64,000 bases of DNA from Actinomycetes bacterium. GTDB lineage: Bacteria; Actinomycetota; Acidimicrobiia; Spongiisociales; JAHEDJ01. The position numbers were made by a program, and so were the translations under genes. Positions 30,528 through 39,053 of the stretch are shown here, in pieces (position 1 is the first letter of the stretch; each line of letters opens with the position of its first letter). The notes below the pieces were generated by a model. That model made no database searches. It worked only from the letters and a program-made list of their open reading frames with translations, and had not been told where the DNA came from. The stretch covers positions 62,001 to 126,000 of the forward strand of contig JAHEDK010000001.1 in the NCBI GenBank assembly GCA_024641245.1, in the 5' to 3' direction.

Positions 30528-31264
30528 GGTGTCGTCCCTTCGCCGGTAATGGAGACGGCCGCCACGATTACCAGCATGAATACCAATCCCATGGCCGAGG
30601 TCACCACCCGGGGTCGCAGCAGGACGGCATCCTCGTTGCCCGCCGCCAGGCGGGTGGCGTCGTAGATGGAGATCCCCCAGGCGATGAAGGTGAACACCAC
30701 CAGGATGATTCCGACGGGGCGTCGATTCCCTCCGATCATGAGGACGCCAAACGCCAGGCTGGCGAGGAGCAGCCCAGCTACTGCCAGCCCCAGTGCAGAC
30801 TCACCGACCTTGAAGTGCCCACCGCCGGGCAACAAGCCCCACAGGGCAGCCCTGGAGGGTTCGACCTCGGGACGATCTTCCTCACCCGCCCCGAACGCCT
30901 CATAGATGGAGGTCTGGCAAGATCGACAGCTGTCGACGGACACCGGATTGACCGTACCGCATACCTTGCAGGTCCAGCCATCGGTGACGATGCCGGCGGT
31001 CGTGCCGGGCGGTGGCAGGGGCACGCTTGGCGGCCGATCATGGCGGGCCGGTGGGGCCGGTGGGCCGAGTGGTCCCCTCGGCCCACCTTCCGGCGGGGCC
31101 GGGCTTGCCCGACCTGGCTGAGGTCGTGCCGGTTGGGCGGAACGAGAAGTGTCGGACACCGCCGGAGAGGATTCCGCTGTGAAGCTCGCATAACACTGTC
31201 CGCACCACTCGGATCCGGCTGGGTTGGCAGCCCCACAGGCGGGACACGTGATGATGTCTGGCAT
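30524..31264 (-). CDS. Double zinc-ribbon membrane protein
   Basis: CPACGAANPAGSEWCGQC and CKVCGTVNPVSVDSCRSC, Pro-rich linker, C-terminal TM helices. Confidence 0.7.
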   Translation of the reverse strand: MPDIITCPACGAANPAGSEWCGQCYASFTAESSPAVSDTSRSAQPARPQPGRASPAPPEGGPRGPLGPPAPPARHDRPPSVPLPPPGTTAGIVTDGWTCKVCGTVNPVSVDSCRSCQTSIYEAFGAGEEDRPEVEPSRAALWGLLPGGGHFKVGESALGLAVAGLLLASLAFGVLMIGGNRRPVGIILVVFTFIAWGISIYDATRLAAGNEDAVLLRPRVVTSAMGLVFMLVIVAAVSITGEGTTP

Positions 31265-31306
31265 GACGCTGCCAGGGTACCGCGCTCAGCACAGACGGCC
31301 AGATCA

Positions 31307-32974
31307 TCAAGCCGTGACGGCACCGCCCTCTGCAGAGCCGACCAGGCGTGCGTACTTGGCGAGAGCGCCCGTCGTATACCGGGGTTCCGGAGGCTTCCAT
31401 CCCGCCCGGCGGGTGGCCAGGGTCGCCTCGTCGACGAGAAGGTCCAACCGTCGAGCCGGGAGGTCAACCCGAATCGGGTCTCCCTCTTCAACGAGGGCAA
31501 GGGCTCCACCGTTTGCTGCTTCCGGGGCCACGTGCCCGATGCACAGACCCGTCGTGCCGCCGGAAAAACGTCCGTCGGTGATCAGCAATAATTCCTTGCC
31601 GAGGCCGGCTCCCTTGATGGCCGCCGTGATCTGCAACATCTCCCGCATACCGGGCCCACCCTTCGGACCCTCATAGCGGATGACGACGACGTCACCCGCC
31701 GCCAGATCGTGCCTGAACAGGGCCTCCAGCGCCCCTTGTTCGTCGTCAAAGACCCGGGCAGAGCCTTCGAAGGTGTCCAGTTCAATTCCGGCGATCTTCA
31801 CGACGGCTCCCTCGAGCGCGAGGGATCCTCGCAAAACGGCGATGCCTCCCTCGGGCGCCAGCGGATCGTCACTAGATCGGATCACATCCTGATCGCCGGG
31901 AAAGGTGACACCTGTGAGATTCTCGGCGACCGTTTTGCCGGTGACGGTCGGGATGTCGCCGTGGATGAGGCCCTCGTCGAGCAGCGCCCGCATCACGACC
32001 GGCACTCCCCCGATGTGATCGAGGTCGACCATGTGATAGGAGCCGAACGGCTTGAGGTCGCCGATGTGCGGCGTACGGCGGCTGATGATGTCGAAATCCT
32101 CCAGGGTCAATTCCACCCCTGCCTCATGGGCGATCGCCAAGAGATGCAGGACCGCGTTCGTCGACCCTCCCAAAGCCATGACCGTCGTGATGGCGTTCTC
32201 GAAAGCGGGACGGGTCATGATCTGCCGCGGCCGGAGGTTCGCATCGAGAAGTCGCATCACGGCTGCTCCCGACTGGACGGCATACTCCTCGAGGCGCGGG
32301 TCGGGGGCCGGGACGGTCGCGCTTCCGGGCAACGACATCCCGATCGCCTCCCCGACGGATGCCATCGTGTTGGCCGTGAACATTCCGGCGCACGAACCCT
32401 CACCCGGGCAGGCGGACTGCTCGATCCCGAGTAGCTCTTCTTTGGTGATCGTGCCTTCACTGAAAGCCCCGATCCCTTCGAACACGTCGACGATCGATAT
32501 GTCCTTTCCGCGCCAGCGGCCGGGCAGACTCGACCCCCCGTACAGGAACACACTCGGGAGATTGGTGCGGGCTGCTGCCATCAGCATGCCGGGTAGCGAC
32601 TTGTCGCAGCCGGCAATCGTGACCATGGCGTCGAATCGTTCGGCATGCATCACCAGTTCGACAGAGTCGGCGATAACCTCTCTGCTGACCAACGACGCTC
32701 GCATTCCTTCGTGACCCATTGAGATCCCGTCGGACACGGCGATGGTGGCGAATGTGAGCCCGATGCCGCCTTCCGCGCGCACCCCCTCTTTGGCCCGCGC
32801 CGCTAGTCGAGGACCGGAGAGGTTGCAGGGAGTGACCTCGTTGCCTGCCGAGACGAGGCCGACTTGCGACTTGGCAAAGTCCTCCTCCTCGAGGCCCACG
32901 GCCCGGAGCATTGCTCGTGCTCCTGCCTTGGCCGGTCCTTCCGTCACATCCTGGGAGTGGATCTTGCGAGTCAT
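31307..32974 (-). CDS. ilvD: Dihydroxy-acid dehydratase
   Basis: [67 protein letters not shown]. Confidence 0.96.
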   Translation of the reverse strand: MTRKIHSQDVTEGPAKAGARAMLRAVGLEEEDFAKSQVGLVSAGNEVTPCNLSGPRLAARAKEGVRAEGGIGLTFATIAVSDGISMGHEGMRASLVSREVIADSVELVMHAERFDAMVTIAGCDKSLPGMLMAAARTNLPSVFLYGGSSLPGRWRGKDISIVDVFEGIGAFSEGTITKEELLGIEQSACPGEGSCAGMFTANTMASVGEAIGMSLPGSATVPAPDPRLEEYAVQSGAAVMRLLDANLRPRQIMTRPAFENAITTVMALGGSTNAVLHLLAIAHEAGVELTLEDFDIISRRTPHIGDLKPFGSYHMVDLDHIGGVPVVMRALLDEGLIHGDIPTVTGKTVAENLTGVTFPGDQDVIRSSDDPLAPEGGIAVLRGSLALEGAVVKIAGIELDTFEGSARVFDDEQGALEALFRHDLAAGDVVVIRYEGPKGGPGMREMLQITAAIKGAGLGKELLLITDGRFSGGTTGLCIGHVAPEAANGGALALVEEGDPIRVDLPARRLDLLVDEATLATRRAGWKPPEPRYTTGALAKYARLVGSAEGGAVTA

Positions 32975-33011
32975 AAGAGCATGGTACGCACAGCGGTTGA
33001 GTCAGGAGGCA

Positions 33012-34106
33012 TCAATCAAGATTGCCGATCGCTGCGTCGATCTCTTCCAGTACGGCCGGATCGTGCTCCACCGTTCTACGTTCGGCCAGGGCGGGCCGGG
33101 CCCCTTCGCCCATCTCACCGAGGGCCCAGGCCGCATGGCACCGAAGCGTTGCGCGGCGATGGTGGAGATATCGTGCCAGGATCGGGAGGTGTTCTGATCG
33201 ACCCGAGTTACCAAGCGCGATGAGGGCATTCCGCCTGATGTAGTCCGGGTCGCGTTTGGGGATGAACCAATGTCCGGCGAAATCGAGTAACGCCTCGTCA
33301 TCGGCCGACAGAAGCCCGGTGAGATCGATCCGCTCGCTCTCCGCTGTCTGTTCCAGAGAGGCGTGCCCGGGCGGACAGGCATCGAGGCAGTCATCGCAGC
33401 CATAGATGCGATCTCCCCATGGTCTGCGCAACGAACGCGGAACAACACCAGCAGTCTGAGCCCAGTAGGCAATACATCGCGTGGCATCGAGGACACCGGG
33501 TGCGATCAGGGCTCCCGTGGGACACGCCGGAATACAGACGTCGCACTTGCCGCAGTCGCGTCGCATAGCTTTGCTCAAGGGGAGGTCGGCGTCGGTGACG
33601 ATCGAACCCAAAAGCAACCACGGTCCGTGCTTCGGCGATATCACCATCGTGCTCTTGCCCCACCAGGCGACCCCGGCCCGGACCGCGGCGGCACGGTCGA
33701 CCAACCGGCCATCATCGACCAACAATTCCGCCCGGAAACCCGACGTCGTGAGCAGCTCTGCCAGCACTCCGAGACCGGCCCGGAGCGGGGCGTAGTGATC
33801 TCGGGTCGCGAACCGGGCTACCCGCCCACCGGTGCCGTCCGGCGGACCGGGCGAACCGGACCGGGGAACATACGCGCTCGCCGCCACCACGAGTGACTTC
33901 GCCCAACCGAACGAACGGCGGACATCTGCGGCGAGATCGGGATCGCGATAGGTGAACCCGAGCCGACCCGACAGACCGGCGTTCTTTCGCTCGCGCAGCG
34001 TGCGCCCCACCGCCTCAAACGGCTCGGCAGAGGCGATACCGAAGGCGTCGAGTCCGGCTAGATCAGCGGCAGCACGCATGCGCATAAGGAGTTGCTTCAC
34101 CCGCAC
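33012..34106 (-). CDS. queG: Epoxyqueuosine reductase with HEAT-like C-terminus
   Basis: CGKCDVCIPACPTGALIAPGVLDATRCIAYW; GCDDCLDACP 4Fe-4S clusters. Confidence 0.9.
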   Translation of the reverse strand: MRVKQLLMRMRAAADLAGLDAFGIASAEPFEAVGRTLRERKNAGLSGRLGFTYRDPDLAADVRRSFGWAKSLVVAASAYVPRSGSPGPPDGTGGRVARFATRDHYAPLRAGLGVLAELLTTSGFRAELLVDDGRLVDRAAAVRAGVAWWGKSTMVISPKHGPWLLLGSIVTDADLPLSKAMRRDCGKCDVCIPACPTGALIAPGVLDATRCIAYWAQTAGVVPRSLRRPWGDRIYGCDDCLDACPPGHASLEQTAESERIDLTGLLSADDEALLDFAGHWFIPKRDPDYIRRNALIALGNSGRSEHLPILARYLHHRRATLRCHAAWALGEMGEGARPALAERRTVEHDPAVLEEIDAAIGNLD

Positions 34107-34123
34107 AGGCTACGGCGTCTGGG

Positions 34124-34324
34124 TCATCCATTTGCAGCTGTGGGCTCTTCCCTGCGCGGAATCAGCCGGAGCCGGGGAACAAGCCCCACTTCGGCCAGGT
34201 TTCCCAACGCCTCAGTCTCCGTGTCGTTGAGTTCCACCGGCCCGGCCGCGAGCAAGTAGGTGACCACGCAATCCGTGCAGGCATCCGTGTTGCGCATTGC
34301 GCAGACGTCACAATCGATTCGCAT
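34124..34324 (-). CDS. Small Cys-rich (putative zinc-binding) protein
   Basis: MRIDCDVCAMRNTDACTDCVVTYLL: C-x2-C...C-x2-C in a 66-aa ORF. Confidence 0.55.
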   Translation of the reverse strand: MRIDCDVCAMRNTDACTDCVVTYLLAAGPVELNDTETEALGNLAEVGLVPRLRLIPRREEPTAANG

Positions 34325-34384
34325 GGCTTCCTTCCTGTTCGTGATTCCTCTCTCACCGTATCGTGAGGGTGGGACAGAAAAGGA

Positions 34385-34405
34385 GTCGCGGGTCGCGGGT
34401 CGCGG
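34385..34405. repeat. Three tandem copies of heptamer GTCGCGG
   Basis: Intergenic gtcgcgg gtcgcgg gtcgcgg. Confidence 0.8.
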
Positions 34406-34416
34406 GTTCTGAGGTT

Positions 34417-35193
34417 TTACGTTGTGGGTTCTGGTCCGAGCAGACCCAGTACCTCATCGTGGACGAGGCCGTTGCTCGATATCGCCGTGCCTCCCTCGTA
34501 GGTTGTCCGACCACGGAAATCGGTGAAGCGCCCGCCGGCTTCCTCAACGATGATCTGGAGGGCGGCGAGATCCCACGGGTTGACGATCGGCTCTGCGGCT
34601 ATGTCCACTGCGCCTTCCGCCACGAGCATATGCGACCAGAAATCCCCGAATCCCCTGGTACGCCAGCAGCGCTCTGAGAGCGACCGGCCCTCTTCGCCGA
34701 GACCATGGTCATCGAAGTCGAGGAGACTGCTGATCGACAGCTGTGCGTCTCCCAGAGCGGCAATCCGGGAAACACTGATCGGTTCGCCGTTCAGAAAAGC
34801 ACCGAGGCCCTTAGCCGCCCACCATCGGCGGCCAAGCGCCGGAGCGGTGACGACGCCGACCTCTGCATGCCCGGCTCGAGTCAGAGCGATAAGGGTGGCG
34901 AACACCGGTATACCGCGCACGTAGTTCATCGTGGCGTCGATCGGATCGATGATCCAGGTCCACTCGCCCGCCCCAGATGTGCCGTACTCCTCCCCCAGGA
35001 CCGCGTGGTTCCCTCGCTGCCCGGCAATCCGCTCACGAAGGAGCTGTTCAACTCGCCGGTCCGCTTCTGAAACGGGTGTCATGTCCGGTTTCGTGTCTAC
35101 AACCAGATCCAGTGCTTTGAACCTGGCCAGGGTTACGCGATCGGCGATGTCTGCCAGACCGAGGGCAAACTCGAGTTCGACGAGGAGGTCCAT
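34417..35193 (-). CDS. Inositol monophosphatase family protein
   Basis: VLGEEYGTSG; WIIDPIDATMNYVRGIPVFAT; VNPWDLAALQIIVEEAGG. Confidence 0.9.
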   Translation of the reverse strand: MDLLVELEFALGLADIADRVTLARFKALDLVVDTKPDMTPVSEADRRVEQLLRERIAGQRGNHAVLGEEYGTSGAGEWTWIIDPIDATMNYVRGIPVFATLIALTRAGHAEVGVVTAPALGRRWWAAKGLGAFLNGEPISVSRIAALGDAQLSISSLLDFDDHGLGEEGRSLSERCWRTRGFGDFWSHMLVAEGAVDIAAEPIVNPWDLAALQIIVEEAGGRFTDFRGRTTYEGGTAISSNGLVHDEVLGLLGPEPTT

Positions 35194-36407
35194 CACCTGC
35201 CTCGCATCCAACCAACGAACGACTCGCTCCACAGGGCGATAGCGCCGTTGTACTCGGCCCGCTCTCGCACTTCTCGATCCGTGGACACCACGATCACGTC
35301 GCCGGGGAGAACTGCGGCCAATCGAACGACCTCATCGTCGGCGCTCCGGACGAACCGTGTTTCGATAGGACCGGGGATCGTTGCTTCCTCCGCGGTCGAG
35401 TCGAACACGAGGACGATCGGCAACGGACCCTTCGCCAAACGTCGGAGGCGAATCAGGCCCTCCCTGACCTGTTCGCGCAACTCCGGAGTGGAAAACCTGC
35501 TCTCGTCGAGCTGGAACGAAACGTTGTATCCGTCCACAACAAGAGTGACCGGTCGCTCCTGCTGCAGCATCCAACGGATTGCATCGACCTGATCCGGCCG
35601 GATACCGTCGGGAACGACGAGCGGAAGAGGCTTGTCGCCCCTGACATCGGCATCGGTGGAGCGCGGGCGCATCGCCACCATGACCTCATCTAGCGTCTTG
35701 GCCATCTCAAGGGGATCACCCGTCCGCCAGATCCGCGGGCTGCCGTCGTCGTCGCCCGTACGCTCGGCCCGCCGTTCTTTGAGCAACATGTGCTTCAGCG
35801 ACTCGATCCGGCCATCGGCCTCGATTAGGTCTGTCCGCAACCGATCGACCTCGGCACGTGCCTGCAGCACTTCCTTCTCGAGATCTACCGAAGGTGAGGC
35901 TGCCGCCGTCCGGGCGGCCTCGGCGGCGATCCTCGCTTCCTTGACCTTCTTCTCCGCCGTCCGCCGGGCTTCCGCAAGTGCGGCCCGAGCTGAGCGCTCC
36001 TTCTCTTTGGACGCCTCGAGGGCCGACTTCATCCGCTCCAACGCCTGTTCGAGCGCAGCTACTTCTGTGCCCATCTGCGATTGCTCACGATCAGCATTCA
36101 ACGCTGCGAGGCGTTGCTCCCAATCCTCCGGCCGGTGCAGAAAGAGACCCGCAGCTGCCAGACGAGGCTCGCCCGAGTTCGGGTCTGCCTCCACCAGAGC
36201 ATCGGTGACCTTGTCGCGTAGCCACGCGTTCTCATCGATTTCGTAGAACAGGCTCCGGGCGTAGGGTGGGGTGAGCCGCCGGCCGGAGTCTTTCGCAACT
36301 TTCCGCACAGAGGCCGGGATCTCTTCGGGTTCCAGGTCCCGCAAGACACCGCGGGCAGCTTCGAGGACCGGGTCGAGCAGCTTCAAGAGGGTGTTGGAAC
36401 ACTTCAC
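35193..36407 (-). CDS. NYN (PIN-like) domain RNA-binding/nuclease protein with coiled coil
   Basis: VTLVVDGYNVSFQLDES; VLVFDS; VIVVSTDREVRERAEYNGA; central coiled coil. Confidence 0.85.
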   Translation of the reverse strand: MKCSNTLLKLLDPVLEAARGVLRDLEPEEIPASVRKVAKDSGRRLTPPYARSLFYEIDENAWLRDKVTDALVEADPNSGEPRLAAAGLFLHRPEDWEQRLAALNADREQSQMGTEVAALEQALERMKSALEASKEKERSARAALAEARRTAEKKVKEARIAAEAARTAAASPSVDLEKEVLQARAEVDRLRTDLIEADGRIESLKHMLLKERRAERTGDDDGSPRIWRTGDPLEMAKTLDEVMVAMRPRSTDADVRGDKPLPLVVPDGIRPDQVDAIRWMLQQERPVTLVVDGYNVSFQLDESRFSTPELREQVREGLIRLRRLAKGPLPIVLVFDSTAEEATIPGPIETRFVRSADDEVVRLAAVLPGDVIVVSTDREVRERAEYNGAIALWSESFVGWMRGR

Positions 36408-36435
36408 GCCGGCCAGGGTACAAACCTCATGGACA

Positions 36436-36484
36436 TTTCTGCGCAATGCAATGGACCGTCACACGTCAATGCATTGCGGAGAAA
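36436..36484. repeat. Palindromic element copy A2
   Basis: Arms TTTCTGCGCAATGC (36436-36449) / GCATTGCGGAGAAA (36471-36484), 21-nt spacer. Confidence 0.85.
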
Positions 36485-36485
36485 C

Positions 36486-36827
36486 TCAGGGTCGGGCGGC
36501 GCCGGCGCTGCAGACGACACACCGGGCGGTGGATGGGATCGCCTCGAGGCGCTCGAGCGGGATTCGTTGGCCGCAGCCGTCGCATATGCCGTAGGTTCCC
36601 TGTTCGAGCTTGCTGAGAGCTCGATCGATGTCGGAAATAGAGCGAGAAATCGACCGGGCCGTTGCAGTGGTACTGATCCGCTCGACGGCTTCAGTGGTTC
36701 CGTCGCCAACGCGTTTGCCAAAAGAAACATTGGCACCAGCCTCCGGAGGGGCCGTCAATGAATCGAGCTCCATGGCCAGTTCGGCTCTTCTCGTTCGCAA
36801 CCCATCGGCCGTGTTTCCGTGACGCAC
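36486..36827 (-). CDS. DksA/TraR-type zinc-finger protein
   Basis: DIDRALSKLEQGTYGICDGCGQRIPLERLEAIPSTARCVVC; GTG start at 36827 assumed. Confidence 0.82.
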   Translation of the reverse strand: MRHGNTADGLRTRRAELAMELDSLTAPPEAGANVSFGKRVGDGTTEAVERISTTATARSISRSISDIDRALSKLEQGTYGICDGCGQRIPLERLEAIPSTARCVVCSAGAARP

Positions 36828-36920
36828 TCGAGACTCTCCAGGCTCCCCGAGAAGGAGGTCGACAAGTCCCGACCTTCTCAACGGTATTCGTAGATCCACC
36901 ACTACAGTGACGGGCCCATT

Positions 36921-38888
36921 ATGGACAACCCGACGACAACCATCCCAAGCGGCACCGTGACCTTTCTCTTCACGGACGTCGAAGGAAGCACTCGTCGTTG
37001 GGAGGCGCACCGCGAGGCCATGACAGAGGCAATGGCCCGTCACGATTCGATCGTGCGGACGTCGATCGAATCCAATGGTGGCACCGTATTCACGACGGCG
37101 GGCGATGAGTTCTGCTCGGCCTTCTCATCACCGCAAAACGCGATTCGGGCCGCAATTGATGTCCAGATCAAGCTGGCTGCTGAGGATTGGGGTGACGTAG
37201 CACCCTTTCTCGTCCGCATGGCACTTCATACCGGAAACGCAGACGAGCGGGACGGAGATTACTTCGGACCGCCCCTCAATCGATGTGCCCGTCTGCTGTC
37301 GATAGGACACGGTGGTCAGATCCTCCTTTCGGCGGTCACTGCGCAACTGGTGGTCGGCGACCGGCTGGCAGGTGTGAGCCTCATCGACCTGGGTGGACAT
37401 GCGCTCAAAGACCTGGATCAACCTGAGCATGTTTTCCAGGTCATCCACCCGGAACTCAAGCCTGGGTTCCCAACACTGCGATCGAGCAGCCCGGTGCGGG
37501 ATGCGGCCGATCTTCTGGCTGAAGGACGACAGGCCTATTCGTCGCAGAAATGGGAGGCCGCCTATCAGGCGCTCAGTGCGGCAGGCGAATCTATCGAACT
37601 GGATTCTGAAGACCTGCAACGGCTTGGAGAGACTGCATATTGGACCGGCCGCACCGACGAGGCCGTGACCGTAAAGGAAAGGACCTACGGGAACCTCGTG
37701 CGAGAAGGCAAGACGCAGGCTGCCGCCCTCACCGCGCTCGACCTCGCTTTCCTCTACAAGTACCGACTTGCGACCGCCGTTTCCAAGGCCTGGGCCGTCC
37801 GGGCCGCGACCCTCGTTCGTGATGCCCCAGGAACCGAAGCTCACGGATATCTATTGCGCTGGCAGAGCGTAAATGCGTACGAAAGCGAAGGGGAACCCGA
37901 TAGAGCTCTCTCCCTGGCAGACCAAACGATCGCAGTAGGCATCGAACTGGGGAACAGGAGTATTGAAGCTCTCGGGCTCATGGACAAGGGCCGGTTCCTC
38001 GTTGCAATGGGCCGGGTCGACGAGGGTATGGCACTCGTTGACGAGTCGATGGTTGCGGCAGTTTCGGGTGAGCTGGACCCCGACGCCACAGGTCGAAACT
38101 ACTGCAACATGCTTTCGGTCTGCGATCAAGTAGCCGACTACCAGCGGGCGGCCGAGTGGAGCGACGCCGCCGAAGCATGGTGCAGCCAACACTCCGATTC
38201 AGCCTATCCCGGCATATGCAGAGTCTTCCGCGCAGAGTTGAAGTGGTTACGTGGCGACTGGGAAGCGGCCACAACCGACCTCAACCGCGCCGTGGATGAA
38301 CTCACCGGCTACACGCCGATCATCGGTGCAGCCCTCTATCAGATTGGCGAGGTCGAGTTACGAGCGGGCAAACTCGACGAGGCCGAGGCTCACTTCCGGT
38401 TGGCCCATGAGCATGGATTCGCTCCTCTCCCGGGACTGGCGCAGCTCCGGTTGGTCGAAGGCAATGCGGCAGCTGCAGAACGGCTACTGCTCGACGCACT
38501 GGAGGACCATCCCCAACCCCTCGATCGCGCCAAGTATCTCCCGTCACTGATCGACACAGCGTTGGCACTCGGCAACCTCGAACAGGCACGCCCGTTCCTG
38601 GCGGAATTCGAGAAGACTTCCGAACTGTGCCATTCCGATGCAATGAGTGCAACGGCAGCCGACAGACGGGCGGCGATCGCCGTCGCCGAGGGACGCCCGC
38701 TGGATGCGATCCGAGACCTGCAGTCGGCTATCAAGAAGTGGATGGGACTCCAGATGCCCTACGAGGCAGCCCAATCGCGCCTCCACCTGGGTGACATCCA
38801 TCGCGCCGTCGGTAACGAGGCCGCCGCGTTGATGGAGATTGAGTCGGCGGCCGCCACGCTTGAACGGCTTGGCGTAATTCGTGCCTGA
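36921..38888 (+). CDS. Class III adenylate/guanylate cyclase domain with TPR-like C-terminus
   Basis: GTVTFLFTDVEGSTRRWE; FTTAGDEFCSAF; PPLNRCARLLSIGHGGQ. Confidence 0.88.
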   Translation: MDNPTTTIPSGTVTFLFTDVEGSTRRWEAHREAMTEAMARHDSIVRTSIESNGGTVFTTAGDEFCSAFSSPQNAIRAAIDVQIKLAAEDWGDVAPFLVRMALHTGNADERDGDYFGPPLNRCARLLSIGHGGQILLSAVTAQLVVGDRLAGVSLIDLGGHALKDLDQPEHVFQVIHPELKPGFPTLRSSSPVRDAADLLAEGRQAYSSQKWEAAYQALSAAGESIELDSEDLQRLGETAYWTGRTDEAVTVKERTYGNLVREGKTQAAALTALDLAFLYKYRLATAVSKAWAVRAATLVRDAPGTEAHGYLLRWQSVNAYESEGEPDRALSLADQTIAVGIELGNRSIEALGLMDKGRFLVAMGRVDEGMALVDESMVAAVSGELDPDATGRNYCNMLSVCDQVADYQRAAEWSDAAEAWCSQHSDSAYPGICRVFRAELKWLRGDWEAATTDLNRAVDELTGYTPIIGAALYQIGEVELRAGKLDEAEAHFRLAHEHGFAPLPGLAQLRLVEGNAAAAERLLLDALEDHPQPLDRAKYLPSLIDTALALGNLEQARPFLAEFEKTSELCHSDAMSATAADRRAAIAVAEGRPLDAIRDLQSAIKKWMGLQMPYEAAQSRLHLGDIHRAVGNEAAALMEIESAAATLERLGVIRA

Positions 38889-38897
38889 CCCCCAATA

Positions 38898-38926
38898 TTG
38901 ACATCGCCCGGGCTTTGGCCCATACT
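38898..38926 (+). promoter_or_regulatory. Candidate sigma-A promoter for ilvB leader
   Basis: TTGACA (38898-38903), 17-nt spacer, CATACT (38921-38926). Confidence 0.6.
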
Positions 38927-38936
38927 GCCGCTCCAC

Positions 38937-38969
38937 ATGTTCGCAACAGAGATCCTCGTACTTCAATAG
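38937..38969 (+). CDS. ilv leader peptide MFATEILVLQ
   Basis: ATG TTC GCA ACA GAG ATC CTC GTA CTT CAA TAG: consecutive Ile-Leu-Val-Leu codons upstream of ilvB. Confidence 0.7.
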   Translation: MFATEILVLQ

Positions 38970-39000
38970 GCACATACGTCACAACCAGGACGTGTGTGCC
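38969..39000 (+). promoter_or_regulatory. Attenuator hairpin overlapping the leader stop codon
   Basis: GGCACATACGTC / GACGTGTGTGCC, 12-bp stem with one G-U, 8-nt loop. Confidence 0.65.
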
Positions 39001-39008
39001 CTCCGATG

Positions 39009-39031
39009 CCCTCCCCGCCGGAGGGTTTTTT
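39009..39031 (+). terminator. Intrinsic terminator of the ilvB attenuator
   Basis: CCCTCC-CCGCC-GGAGGG followed by TTTTTT, ending 22 bp upstream of the ilvB ATG. Confidence 0.75.
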
Positions 39032-39053
39032 GTATCCCGACCGAAGGAACACG

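Noticed and set aside
38889-39053. T-box riboswitch upstream of ilvB
   Set aside because: No T-box sequence or specifier stem seen; the peptide leader with Ile-Leu-Val-Leu codons explains the region better.
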